Assembly (NCBI GenBank): GCA_029876055.1
Contig: CM056877.1
Span: 186,001 to 250,000, forward strand
DNA from: Madurella fahalii
Taxonomy: Eukaryota; Ascomycota; Sordariomycetes; Sordariales
DNA length: 64,000 nt
Direction: 5' to 3'
Both the position numbers and the translations under genes were made by a program. Each line of letters starts with the position of its first letter. Position 1 is the first letter of the stretch. Shown here in pieces: positions 33,471-43,452 of this stretch. The notes beneath the pieces were generated by a model, which was not told the origin of the DNA, ran no database searches, and worked only from the letters and a program-made list of their open reading frames with translations.

Positions 33471-34862
33471 GGTGACCAGTCACTTGGGAGGTTCCGTCGA
33501 AAGTCCCTACCTGGAAGAGTCCTTGCCCAAGGTGGCGCGCCCTCGGAAGAGGAGGAGCTCCGCACTCCTTATAAGTCCCCAACCAAACACACATGCTGGC
33601 TTGCTTCCGAGTTTCCACATTGCCTAGACACGCCAGAAGAGAGTTGGATGCTTCGCCAGGTGCCGTCGGGCCCCACATTATTCATCTATCGTCAGATCTT
33701 GCAGTGTGAGTGCCGTCCCAATCAAGGCAGGAACCAGTCGGCGCTTGGCCGCCGAGGGAGGGTGGGTTCGCAGCGGTGGGAAAACCCTTTCCGCGTGGGC
33801 ATAAATGGCGCCAGCTGGGGTGCAGGCCTGGGGATCGGCATTGGACGATTTCGAAATGCGGGACGACGCCATGGCCCGGCGTGATGCCGGACGCCGAGTG
33901 GGTTCCGAGCGGCTGTGGCGCGCAGAGGCATCATAGCCGGGCCGCATTGCCTGGTATTAATTAGGCAATGCATATCTCCCGCCATGGCAGTGGGCCACTC
34001 CTTAAACCCCGCAAAACAGTCCATTATTGTGGAGGCGTTACTGGCATGCGAGTGGCCGACATCAAAAGCCCCAAGATGTCTAAAGAGCACGGTATCACGG
34101 GCTTCGGATCCGTCGCTCCATCTGCTCACCTTCCACTTCCTGGGTGTGCTGCTTGGCCAGAGATGGACATGACCTGGTATTTCCCTTTATATTGGCCGGA
34201 TGGTCTCATCAACAAGGGCCAATTTGAATATCGAGTTTTAACCTGAAACTATGGGCGGCTGTGGTTGGATTCGGGCACTACTACCCAACGAGCGGCCCTA
34301 TAACACCAAGTGCTGCTAGTGGTTAGCGAAGGGTGTCAGCCAGCTGCAAGGTGTGACAAGGAACGACACGTTACATTCACTCTCTCTAACTTAGGCCTTC
34401 ACAATTGGGGAGCAACAGCGAGCTAAACTGCAGCAAAGGGGCTGCTTTTGTTGTCTCATTCCGCGGCCCGCATTTTGCGTCAAAGTTATGCATCAGGGCA
34501 AGGGGTTCTTTGACGGGGTCATCCAGCGCTGGCTATTGCTAGCATTGCGTTGTCATGTTGGCGCCGATTTGGAGTCATGACTGGTTGCAAAATACCTTAG
34601 GCATGACCGAGGCGGCTACAATGTCCGCCAGGTACTACTAGCTTCTGTTTATGCATCTGGAGTTAAATTAGCGAATATGTAACTGAGCTTAGCTTCGTTG
34701 ACTTTATGATGTTATGGATGCAGGGATAGAGAGGAATCCATCAAGAGTTCCCCTGTCAACGGGCGGTCTATCAGGGACGGCCACATCAAGAAGCTCTCCT
34801 TTGGCGAGAGCGCGTGGTCAGGCGAGCCTGCAATTCCAATGCACCGCAAATCCCGTGTGTTG
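33471..34862. other. Intergenic: beta-glucosidase promoter
   Basis: This is the upstream region of the leftward beta-glucosidase gene and the 3' flank of the arginase-fold gene. It contains a TATA-like element at 33568. No gene is seen. Confidence 0.5.
33568..33576 (-). promoter_or_regulatory. TATA-like element of the beta-glucosidase gene
   Basis: CTTATAAG lies ~100 bp upstream of the ATG, a common spacing for inducible fungal secreted-enzyme genes. The role is inferred. Confidence 0.45.
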
Positions 34863-35792
34863 CTACCGCTGCGAAAGCATGCCAGCCGTCAAAAGGGCTG
34901 CAGCGAACTTGCTGACAGCGGCTATTGCGACCTCTGCAATCCTCTCGGCCCCTTTCTCATCGCACGACGGGTCAAAAGACGCTACCGTCAGCGCCTGCGG
35001 CTCTGCCAATGTGACAGTTTTCTCCAAACACTCGTAAATGTCCTCCTCAAACAGACCTCCAGGGCTAGCAAACTTGTTGACTTTGCCCAGCGAGCTATCC
35101 AGACAGTCCAAATCAAGATGTACCATCGTCGGTCCAAGTTCCTTCCTCCATAACGCCCGAGCAAGCCCCTCGACAAAGTCAGCCTTCGTCTCAACCTCTG
35201 TCCGACACCCCCAGATGACATCAAACCTGGCCTCAAGCACCCTCTTGCGCTCTACCTCGGTCACGTCTCTCATACCGACGTGAATCAACCGCCCCAAGTC
35301 CAGCGGCCGATGACCGGCCACCGTCGCCAACAGCCCGCGCCAGCACTGCCCCGCCAGCATCGCGATCGCCATTGAGTCAAAATACCCGCTCATGACAGTA
35401 TCCGGGGTGTTGAAATCGTCATGCGCGTCGAACCACACACAGCCAATCTCCGTGGTCTCGGAAGAGGCCGCGCATAACCCCGCCGCAACACCCACTGCAG
35501 AAGTACAGTTTCCCGCCAGGATAATGGGGAACGATGCGTCCCTGCGCGCCTGCGCGACCAGCCTTGCCGTGCGCCGGAGGACCTCAAAGCTCCGGCCTAT
35601 TTCGCCCTCGAATTGGTCCGGATCGGGAGCCTCGATCTCAAGCTCGTGGAGCGGGAGACCCAAGGATTTGAGCGAGGTGACGAGACCACGGGAGAGAAGA
35701 TAGGCGGGGCCAGCGCCGGGCCCGACGTTGGGGACGCCAACATGGTAGGGAGAGGAGATAAGAGTGATAGAGTGGAACTTGGGGTTAGACAT
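34863..35792 (-). CDS. Arginase/agmatinase-fold protein (ureohydrolase family)
   Basis: Single exon, 309 residues, the normal size for ureohydrolases, which hydrolyse guanidino compounds at a binuclear manganese site. The metal motif DAHDD is present in CVWFDAHDDFNTPDT. The last motif, DxDxxD, is present in MVHLDLDCLDSS. The first motif, GGDHS in active enzymes, is GNCTS here (ILAGNCTSAVGVAAG), so the metal-ligand histidine is missing. Activity is therefore uncertain; such divergent arginase-family proteins occur in fungi. The ATG at 35792 is chosen over an upstream frame because it begins just before the first core strand (SITLISSPYHVG). TATAAAAG lies ~80 bp upstream. Confidence 0.85.
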   Translation of the reverse strand: MSNPKFHSITLISSPYHVGVPNVGPGAGPAYLLSRGLVTSLKSLGLPLHELEIEAPDPDQFEGEIGRSFEVLRRTARLVAQARRDASFPIILAGNCTSAVGVAAGLCAASSETTEIGCVWFDAHDDFNTPDTVMSGYFDSMAIAMLAGQCWRGLLATVAGHRPLDLGRLIHVGMRDVTEVERKRVLEARFDVIWGCRTEVETKADFVEGLARALWRKELGPTMVHLDLDCLDSSLGKVNKFASPGGLFEEDIYECLEKTVTLAEPQALTVASFDPSCDEKGAERIAEVAIAAVSKFAAALLTAGMLSQR

Positions 35793-37280
35793 TGTGGATG
35801 ATTTGCCAAGGGAAGGTGAGAAGGAGAATGGTTGGGGTGCAAGGGAATTGAGCTGAAGCGGGACGACTTTTATATTCAAAACTGAATGTTGAAGTTGTAC
35901 CATGCCTCTCGCAGGGCGTTGAGCCGCGATTGGTATAATGGAGCTAGCGTAAGCAGTCAGTGATCATTAGGCCGAAGGCGCGGGGCACGTTAAACCCAAG
36001 AACCATGACGCCTTGGCAGGTAGCCACTCATTAACCAAGCATTGAACAAAACAAGGGAGCGATTGGGTTTCTATATCTTGAGCTGTGACGACGAGGTCGG
36101 GACAGACACAAGCGCACCATGGCGATAGAAACAAGAGCGAAAGTTGAGGACATGGAGAGATCCCTCACGGGGCGGGTTATACAGGCAGCTCTGGTGCTCC
36201 AGAAAACCTCATCAACCTCTCTAACTCATGGCCTAATTATCCTATGGACAGGCTGAGTCGGGGGCGCGGAGCGGCAATGTCATCATCAGTGGTGTCTTTG
36301 GAAGTCGTGCAGTATTCGATCAACATTGTGCGAGCCTTAGGAACGGAAATACGGTGCTGAATTTGAACATCCTTTCGGTTGAAGGGGAGGGTTCAATTGG
36401 AAACTGGGGTCTGGAAATGGTTGACCATGCGTCCCACTTCAAAGGGGTCTAAGCGTCTTTGAGCACACGATATAGGCCCTACATGCTGCGGACTAAGTGC
36501 TGGAACGCACAGGTCCCATAGCGGATAATACTTAAGTGAAGTTTGTCTCGCGGCGCAAAGATCAGAACCAAAACGGGGACATCCACTTGTTTGCGCAAAG
36601 GTGGATGTAAACCAAGGGGAAGTGCCGAGTGGTTGCAGGTTGCTCAAGGCAGCAGCAGAGGTTTCAACAACCGGGCTTATTGCTCCTTTGACACAACGAT
36701 TCAAAGAGACTAGAAGAGCTGTGAGTCAACAAGAAGCAATTGAAGAATTCCTGTCGCTGAAATAGAGGGCATCCCGCTGGCTACTGCAGAACTGTTGACG
36801 ATTACAGTGCGTAAACCTGGTTTTGTTGCACAGCACAGGCACGTGACATCTTGGCTGCGGCGCACAGGCGGTCCGTTTCACAGCCGACGGCACCCAGCCC
36901 CCGCTTCACCGTCCCAACCTCGTGACAAATGATCCGCATCAGACCATCAGCGTTCGGTATCACAAAACGGTGGCCCTTTCAAGCCCACCGAAAGCGCGAC
37001 TAGGCCGTCAGATAAGACATGTGCGGCCGGGGGTGGTGTGTCCTCAAAACCGTCTTGCTGAGCGCCTGGCGCTGAGCCCTCTCTCACCAGCAAAGCACTT
37101 GGCTCGTAAGGGAGTCGCACGCGCGCCCGGTCTAGTGGCGGTGGGATCCCCCTCGCCCCCCCCCCCTCCGTTTCCCCTCGGTCCGACCCAGGTCGCCCGC
37201 AACTCCATCGCCACGCGGCCGCTCGGCCACATCGGCAGGAAAGAAACGGTTTAAGGGAGGGTTCCGCCCGCAGGACCGCA
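35793..37280. other. Divergent intergenic region
   Basis: It separates the arginase-fold gene (leftward) from the polyglutamine Myb-like gene (rightward). No coding region is recognised. A C-run lies near 37155-37165, just before the Myb-like start. Confidence 0.5.
35867..35874 (-). promoter_or_regulatory. TATA box of the arginase-fold gene
   Basis: TATAAAAG on the minus strand, ~75 bp upstream of the chosen ATG. This also supports 35792 rather than the upstream frame as the start. Confidence 0.5.
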
Positions 37281-38201
37281 ATGTCCGACGAGGACTTTAC
37301 CACGGCGGGCGGGGCCGGCAAGGCCTCGGGGTCCGCCCCCGGCAAACATCGCGGGCCGCGCTTCACGTGGAACCCGCAGTACGAGGCCACCTTCTTCCAC
37401 TCCCTATGCCAGTCGGTCTCGCTCGGCCTGCGCGATGGCAGCACCTTCAAGCCCGAGGCCTGGGACCGTGCCATGCAAGCCCTCATCGAAAAGCACAACG
37501 CTTACGCCAACAAGAGCCACCTCATCAACAAGACGGACAATGCCCGCAAGAAGTACCGCCTGTGGCGCGGCCTGCGCGAGGACCCAGAGTTCTTCTACAA
37601 CGCGCAGACTCGCACTGTGACGGCGACCGACGACGCTTGGGCGAGACACCTTCAGGTAGGACCGGGTCCCCCGGGCCTCTCGGAACAGGGCCGACCGCTG
37701 ACCACGCGCATTGCAGAAAGAGCCGCTCGCCCGCTCCCTCCGAGCCCGCCCGTTCGACCACGAAGAATACTACGAGATACTGTTTCCAGACGTCATCGGG
37801 TCAGGTGGCGCGCCCAAGCGCCTCACCAAGCCGCGCAGGAAGGGGCCCGACAACCTCAATGGCACCGAAGAGCCGGAGGCGGCAGGCACCGCCATCATAG
37901 ATCTCCTCACCGACGCGGCCTACATCAACCCGAACCAGACACACATCCCGCCAATGCCGCCCGCGGCGATGGCCGCCCCTATGGCCGCTCCTCCGGCGCA
38001 ACAGCTCCCACGCGCCCCACAGACCTCGATGCCGCCGCCGCCGCCGCCAAGATCCTCCGTCTCGTCGACCTCAGCACTGACCCCGCCCGAAGAGACGGCG
38101 TTGCAATCCCGCAAGCGCCTGCAGGCGCCCGAGAGCAATTCCTCCTCCGGGCAGACCGACAAACGACGACGCACCGGTCCGGGCTACCTTGACCTCACGC
38201 A

Positions 38202-38255
<54 letters not shown>

Positions 38256-38454
38256 ACAGCAACAGCAGCAACAACACCAAAATCACCACCACCAACAATC
38301 ACACCAACATCAACAGCCCGTCAGCACGCCATCCAACAGCTCCAGTACCACCGCCAACGGCGCTGCACTCCCCTCCCTCGCCAACGGCAACACCACCAAC
38401 GCCGCAAACCTCAGCTTCCCAGACGGTTTCCTCCTCCTCGTTGAGACCCTCCTC

Positions 38455-38496
<42 letters not shown>

Positions 38497-38733
38497 AGGG
38501 GGACGGGGCGGGGCGGGGCCGGGGGAAGGCTGGGCTTGTCGGCCGGGTGGCAGGAGCAGGCCATGGACATCTTCTTCCGCGACTTCGCGGCCGAGGACAT
38601 GGACCTGCAGCTCAAGATCGCCGAGAAGGTCCTCGCCGACGAGAACAAGGCCATGGTCTTCTGCAAGATGCCCGACGCCCTGCGCCGCCACTGGGTCAAG
38701 CGGCTGCGCGAGGTGCATAATCGGATCGCGTAG
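37281..38733 (+). CDS. Myb/SANT-like DNA-binding protein with two polyglutamine tracts
   Basis: Two exons (37281-37655 and 37717-38733) give 463 residues. Residues ~28-150 fit the Myb/SANT-like domain (Myb_DNA-bind_3 type): FTWNPQYEATFFHSL, an internal INKTDNARKKYRLWRGL helix, and DDAWARHLQ-KEPLARSLRARPFDHEEYYEILFPD, with the intron inside this last part. The middle is proline- and serine-rich with a basic patch (DKRRRTGPG). Polyglutamine tracts of 25 and 14 residues follow, encoded by mixed CAG and CAA codons and separated by a His/Gln/Asn-rich stretch. The C-terminus is helical (DIFFRDFAAEDMDLQLKIAEKVL). It is probably a nuclear regulator; target genes are unknown. The acceptor TTGCAG and donor GTAGGA are standard. 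Confidence 0.88.
38200..38274 (+). repeat. CAG/CAA repeat coding polyglutamine (25 codons)
   Basis: Interrupted CAG/CAA microsatellite in the Myb/SANT-like gene. The mixture of codons suggests selection on the amino acids or slowed slippage. Confidence 0.95.
38455..38496 (+). repeat. CAG repeat coding polyglutamine (14 codons)
   Basis: Second, purer CAG tract in the same gene, so more prone to length change. Confidence 0.95.
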
Positions 38734-39763
38734 GCGGTGAATCCCCCCTCTTTTCTTTATTTTAGTTCTCTTGTGGTTGCTGGCGATGTGTTGCGGGTTG
38801 GTCGGTCGGTTGGTTGGGTGGTTGGTAGGTTGCATGGATGTGATTCGGACGGGAAGGCCATAGGATAGGGGGGGCGGGGGTGGATGAAGGGATCGTGGCT
38901 CGGAGCGGATGAGACGGAACGGAGGGACGTCTTTTCCACGGTTGGAGGGATTTTGCTTTTGCTCCTATCGTTGCTGGGATACCTATCTACCTCTCTGAAG
39001 AGGTTTGTCTTTTGTTATTTTTTTTATTTTTTATTTTTATTTCTTTTCCTTCCTTTCGCATTGGCGTCGATACCTAGCTGGCGGTCTTTATCCTAATTGG
39101 GCTCAGTCAGGGGGTCTGAGCATACCATGACCCAGCAGGGATCTACGTCTCATTCTTTCGTCTGGGACGCAGGGTTGGGGGTCCGGGACGATGACCTTTG
39201 CATTGTTCTTTGCGGAGTTTCAACCTGGCGTCGCGCAGATACCACCTGTATTCTTACTTGTTTCTGGGCTGGGACAGGGCGTTTGCTGGTTTCCGTTGGG
39301 TCCTGCTTTGCGTTGGTGAGTTGGTGTCTATGAGTGTAGGTATTCGACGCCATATGATGAGACTGCAACACGGGCCTGTCTAATGAGATCCTACGGGCAT
39401 GGAACCGATGGATGGTTCACACATACACACACACACACACACACACGCACACACACAAGTTTGACTCAAGTGTCATGCTGCCACAAGAAAACCAATGTCG
39501 AGCACCAAACTTGATTTGGGTCAATGCTAGAACTAACACTCCAAAGCACAACAAGCCGCCGCCGAAAAGAGAGATTGCCGCCCTTCCGCCAACCACACGA
39601 TGATGCCGACCTACCCGCCCCCTAACTGACCTTACGCCATTCACGTCATACCCGGCCCCTTACTATGCGAGGACTTGGGTAAAGTTAGTATCGATCCATG
39701 TTGTCAAGGTAAGAAACAGAACGTACAATGGGACTTGCTCGGCAGCGAAAAAAACGCACCCAG
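38734..39763. other. Intergenic, CA repeat
   Basis: Convergent 3' flanks of the Myb-like gene and the metallothionein gene. T-rich at 39010-39050, with a CA microsatellite at 39418. No gene is seen. Confidence 0.5.
39418..39457. repeat. CA microsatellite
   Basis: About 20 CA units with two interruptions (a T and a G). Confidence 0.95.
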
Positions 39764-39829
39764 TTACTTGTGGGTGGGGCAGTTGGCGCAAGAGCACGAA
39801 GCACCGCACTGGCAATCGGAGCCGCACAT
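39764..39829 (-). CDS. 21-residue metallothionein (MMT1 type)
   Basis: The product is MCGSDCQCGASCSCANCPTH plus a final lysine: 21 residues, six cysteines arranged as C-x3-C-x-C-x3-C-x-C-x2-C, no aromatic residues. This closely matches the 22-residue Magnaporthe metallothionein MMT1 as I remember it (same MCG start, same C-x-CGASCSC core, same TH-K end). Such peptides bind Cu(I) or Zn(II) through thiolates; MMT1 was linked to zinc binding and wall function. The ATG at 39829 is chosen because the upstream extension of the frame looks non-coding. A TATAAATA box lies ~135 bp upstream, on the same strand. Usual gene callers would miss a gene this short. Confidence 0.88.
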   Translation of the reverse strand: MCGSDCQCGASCSCANCPTHK

Positions 39830-40552
39830 GATGACGATTGGGTTGGTTTGGTATGGTATGGGAACCGGTGTTAGTATCGCTGGTGGTTTGGACTTGGGGA
39901 GTTTGCTGGCAGTTTGATGCTTCAACCGAAAGGGAACGAGGGAGTAGCAGAGAGTCAAGGGGTATTTATACTCTGACTCTCCCAAATCTCACACAGAGCT
40001 GCGCCGCGCCAAGAACTACCACCACCTGACTTCGTGCCCCCCCTCTTCCCCCACCGCTCGCGCCACTCAACAGCAGCGTTCCAACGCTGCCTATCCCCAC
40101 AACAGCTGGGCGTGGATACCTGCTCTGACACAACGGGGACGAATCAGAGCAGGCGCCGACGGCTGCTGGAGCCTGGGCGGGATGCGTTGCGCGCATTATG
40201 TGGGTGGGAACAACTTGACAACAACAGAAGGTGGTGCAGCAGTCCAGTGGTGTGTTGGCCCTGTCAATGATTTGGCAGATAGATGTTTGCCTCCCCGCCC
40301 CCGCGTGCGTTCCAAACCCGATGCGTCCTCGGTCACTGTCCCTGGCCTCTTGCGTTAATTGGAGTATGGAGAAGTTCACTGGGATGGGTCGGTGGACACG
40401 ACCCTATGGTACGGTACCGCGGCCAAGTGCCGCTGTTAGTCAATGCTAAGTCAGTGCTTGTTATGGTGTGGTGGCCTGGGACGGGTCATCCCTCGGTTGG
40501 TTTTCTGACATCTTACAGTCTACAGTCGAGTGGAGATCCGAGAGGGTCCGGC
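39830..40552. other. Intergenic: metallothionein promoter
   Basis: Upstream region of the leftward metallothionein gene with a TATA box at 39963; no coding region is supported. Confidence 0.5.
39963..39970 (-). promoter_or_regulatory. TATA box of the metallothionein gene
   Basis: TATAAATA on the minus strand, ~135 bp before the ATG, the kind of strong TATA box common in highly inducible small genes. Confidence 0.6.
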
Positions 40553-41128
40553 TCATCCGTTCCTGAAAACCCCTTCTCTCATCACCCGTGGCTCTGATCC
40601 CTCTGGATTCATCCAGTACTGTCGCAGTGCTTCCAGGGCCGTCATAGCGGATCCCTTGTCGACCACTTCGACGTCCTCAAAGTCCCCCATGACAACTGAC
40701 AGCCAGAACCGACAACCCTCCCACTCGGGCGAGAGGTTAAACCGGTCTCTCCCTTTCTCGTTGATGATTTGGACAACGTCCGCGACGGTGACGTTTCTCG
40801 ATGGCTTGTAGGTGAACGCGTGAAGCGTCTCGTCGGTATATGGCTTGTCGCCGATGGACGTCGTCTCAATCTTGCCGCGCAACCCATCGCTTCCGTAACC
40901 GGGAACCATGTCCAGCATGACGCAAGTTGTGGGTGAATGCTGAAGACAAATGGTCCAGTGGTTTGTTGGTGGCTCACCAGCCTCGTCACCTTCATTGAAA
41001 TCGTTTCGGAGGGTGCAGAGGTGGATCATCTGGGCCGCAGCATCAAGATCGCCGCTCTTGAGGTTGTCGACGTCCCAATTATTGCTTTGCTGGAGCCGCT
41101 CAAGGACGGCGAGAGCTTCTGCCGACAT
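40553..41128 (-). CDS. Fungal family protein of unknown function (DUF7770-like), intact copy
   Basis: Single exon, 191 residues. Features shared with the neighbouring copy: NEGDE-PPTNHW, a strand-rich segment ending LDMVPGYGSDGLRGKIE, then WEGCRFW and a C-terminal A.EAL..YW.NPEG motif. This matches a fungal family I recall as DUF7770; its function is unknown. No signal peptide or membrane segment. It stands in tandem, same strand, ~245 bp downstream of a frameshifted paralogue, so the pair arose by local duplication. The intact frame suggests this copy is the working one. Confidence 0.85.
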   Translation of the reverse strand: MSAEALAVLERLQQSNNWDVDNLKSGDLDAAAQMIHLCTLRNDFNEGDEAGEPPTNHWTICLQHSPTTCVMLDMVPGYGSDGLRGKIETTSIGDKPYTDETLHAFTYKPSRNVTVADVVQIINEKGRDRFNLSPEWEGCRFWLSVVMGDFEDVEVVDKGSAMTALEALRQYWMNPEGSEPRVMREGVFRNG

Positions 41129-41373
41129 AACTTATGACAAAGTGCGTATTAAGTGATTTGCTGTCTACGTGTAGGGTCGGGGCAGGAGGAGAAGATTTGG
41201 GGCCCACTAGAGCCACACTACCTTCACCGCTTCTGTTCACAGGATGCAATTGGAATGCTAAGAGCTTACGTAATGTACTTTACGCAAGGCCAATTAGCCC
41301 AAATTGAGACCCGACAAACACAACAAAGACCACTTGATGAAACCTGTTGCTCGGGGATGCAATTGGTGCTCAG

Positions 41374-41917
41374 CTACGCGCGAAAAGTCCCTTTCCCGAG
41401 CTCCCGCTTTTCCTTGCCTTCCGGATTCACCCAGTAGAACGACAATGCCTCCTCAGCTTTCCCGGCGCTGTCCGGCGGAACGTACTCAGCGGCTTCCAAG
41501 TCCTGGAACAGGACTAAATTCCAGTACCGGCAGCCTTCCCAGTCGGGAGTGAATTGATACTTCTGCCTTCCCTTTGTTACAATGAGATGAACCATTTTCT
41601 GGACGGTGACCCCTAGTGTTGTGGTGAAGGTAAGCGTTTTTGATACTGTTGTGCGTTTGAGCGTAGACCTTGGACGATATCTCAATCTTGCCCCGCAAGC
41701 CGTCGCTGCCGTACCCGGGCACCATATCGAGTCGGACGGACTTGTGCTCGGGTACTTCGAGGAAGCAGCACCAGTGATTGGTTGGTGGAAGACCCTCCTC
41801 ATCACCCTCGTTATTTTCATTAATGTAGGCAACGAGGTGCAACGCTACGACCCGTTTGCCGAGATCGTTGACGTCCAGATTATCGCTCTCCCAGTTGCCG
41901 TCGAAGTCAGAAGCCAT
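41374..41917 (-). pseudogene. Frameshifted paralogue of the DUF7770-like gene
   Basis: The N-terminal half (from ATG at 41917 through GYGSDGLRGKIEISSKVY) is in one frame, and the C-terminal half (TFTTTLGVTVQKMVHLIV, WEGCRYW, ending GKGTFRA) is in another. Alignment with the intact copy places the switch at a run of five A on the coding strand (41637-41641). The expected chain has one base fewer. No intron of workable length fits: the only GT-AG pair nearby gives ~24 nt. So this is either a recent pseudogene or a sequencing error in a short homopolymer. Otherwise all motifs are kept, so decay, if real, is recent. Confidence 0.7.
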
Positions 41918-42534
41918 ACTTAGATGCAGTTTCGGAGATCACTTGATTGGGCTCTAGACAAAGTAAGAAAGGGAGCGTACCGGTTGTGGAATACGACTTA
42001 ATCTACTCACCCTCAGCACGTCAGAATTCGAAGGCAACACTTGGGTCTTTGGATGTGGGATCATTTGACACCCCATGTATCCGCTGGATTCCCCATGATT
42101 ACTTATCTCTAGAGTCGCGACCGCCATCGAGGCCGGCGAGAACAAATCACGCTAAGCGCGCCATACGCGGAAAGTGTGAGTTTATTTTCGTTGTGCAATA
42201 TTATGTTTTATAGCGTCTGGTCGTGTATGATTGAGACATGTGGGTCCAGCCTCGACCTGTAGTAGCCTGTGGCGTGTTTCCGCAGGCGTGCACGCGCCAC
42301 ATATTGACCTGTACTGTACAGTACAGTACCGTCGCACCCACCGAACCTATGTAATTATTTCAGCCATGCGTTGTCACTCAACCTTCGACCTGGACACGCC
42401 ACACAAACAATACCTGCCAACCGCCACATGTCCTTCGTCATATCACTAAAACACTACTGTACCTACGCAAGACATTTCATGCAAGATAGGCACCGTCCAA
42501 TTTGGTCCATCATCGCCACACCTTTGATGTGAGA
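41918..42534. other. Divergent intergenic region
   Basis: Lies between the frameshifted DUF7770-like copy (leftward) and the APH-fold gene (rightward). A short CTGTACTGTACAGTACAGTA inverted repeat lies near 42310-42330. No gene is seen. Confidence 0.45.
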
Positions 42535-43452
42535 ATGCTTGCCTCGGGGGAGGATCCCGTGGACGTATTATCGGACGTGGACCTCGCAAAATGCATCGCC
42601 GATATCCGCAAGGCACAACAGGGGCGCCCCTCCATAACCTCCCTGATCGATGTTTCGGACGCATACGTCGCCAAGTGTTACTATAAAGAGGAAGATGTTG
42701 AAGACACCAAACGTGCAATGCTGATGGCCCAGGGCCTCGGCGTCTCGGTTCCGGCCTTCAAGCGTGTCATTCGCCGAGAAGACACCTTCGAGCTCATCCA
42801 GGCCCGCATCCACGGCCAAGACCTCATGACAATTTGGCCTAACATCGGGCTGGTCTCAACGGTGCGGCTCGCCTTTCAGCTCCGGAGAATGGTACGGCGT
42901 ATGCAGACCGCAACGAGCCCGACAGCGGGCTCCCTGGGGACGGGCCTTTGCCGCTCCTTCTGGATCGACAACGACCGGTACGGGATCCCGCCGTACGCCT
43001 CCCCGACTACGATATCCTCAATTGTCAATTTCTGGTATAATCTCGTGAATCCCCGCCGAGAAGCAAGCAAGACACCAGAGCAGCACAGAGAGTCCTGTCT
43101 ACAGCCGACCGCTCCCGAGAAGGGATTCGTCTTTACCCATCACGACCTTGCGCCCCGCAACATTATGCTTGAGAGCGAAACGGGAAAGTTGTGGCTGGCG
43201 GATTGGGACTATGCAGGCTTCTACCCGTCATACTTTGAACACGCGGCGATGCATAACTTTATACCCCCTGCGGAGTGGTCTTGGTTCGCACGTTGGAGAT
43301 GGAGACTGTTTGCCTGGATTGCAACCGGCTTGTACTCGGGCAAGGCGGCAATATTGGCCGAAGTACGGCGCAAGACCCTTCGGTTTCCCCCCTCACGACG
43401 GTTCAACATCAAGGCAGGTGCCACACTATCCGTCAAGCCGGCAGATGATTGA
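42535..43452 (+). CDS. Phosphotransferase (APH/choline-kinase fold) family protein
   Basis: Single exon, ~305 residues from the first in-frame ATG. Kinase-like motifs: a lysine in the N-terminal lobe (YVAKCYY), the catalytic loop FTHHDLAPRNIML (Asp204, Asn209) and the metal-binding LADWDYAGFYP (Asp223). This is the aminoglycoside phosphotransferase-like fold, common in fungi as proteins of unknown substrate and not evidence of antibiotic resistance. The C-terminal region has aromatic residues (WSWFARWRWRLFAW) typical of the family. The frame is open slightly further upstream but lacks another ATG. Function is not assignable beyond probable small-molecule or protein kinase activity. Confidence 0.85.
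   Translation: MLASGEDPVDVLSDVDLAKCIADIRKAQQGRPSITSLIDVSDAYVAKCYYKEEDVEDTKRAMLMAQGLGVSVPAFKRVIRREDTFELIQARIHGQDLMTIWPNIGLVSTVRLAFQLRRMVRRMQTATSPTAGSLGTGLCRSFWIDNDRYGIPPYASPTTISSIVNFWYNLVNPRREASKTPEQHRESCLQPTAPEKGFVFTHHDLAPRNIMLESETGKLWLADWDYAGFYPSYFEHAAMHNFIPPAEWSWFARWRWRLFAWIATGLYSGKAAILAEVRRKTLRFPPSRRFNIKAGATLSVKPADD

Noticed and set aside
38071..38298. Minus-strand polyleucine frame
   Set aside because: This is only the complement of the CAG/CAA repeat.
42535..43452. Aminoglycoside resistance gene
   Set aside because: The APH-like fold is widespread in fungi with unrelated functions; nothing indicates drug resistance.
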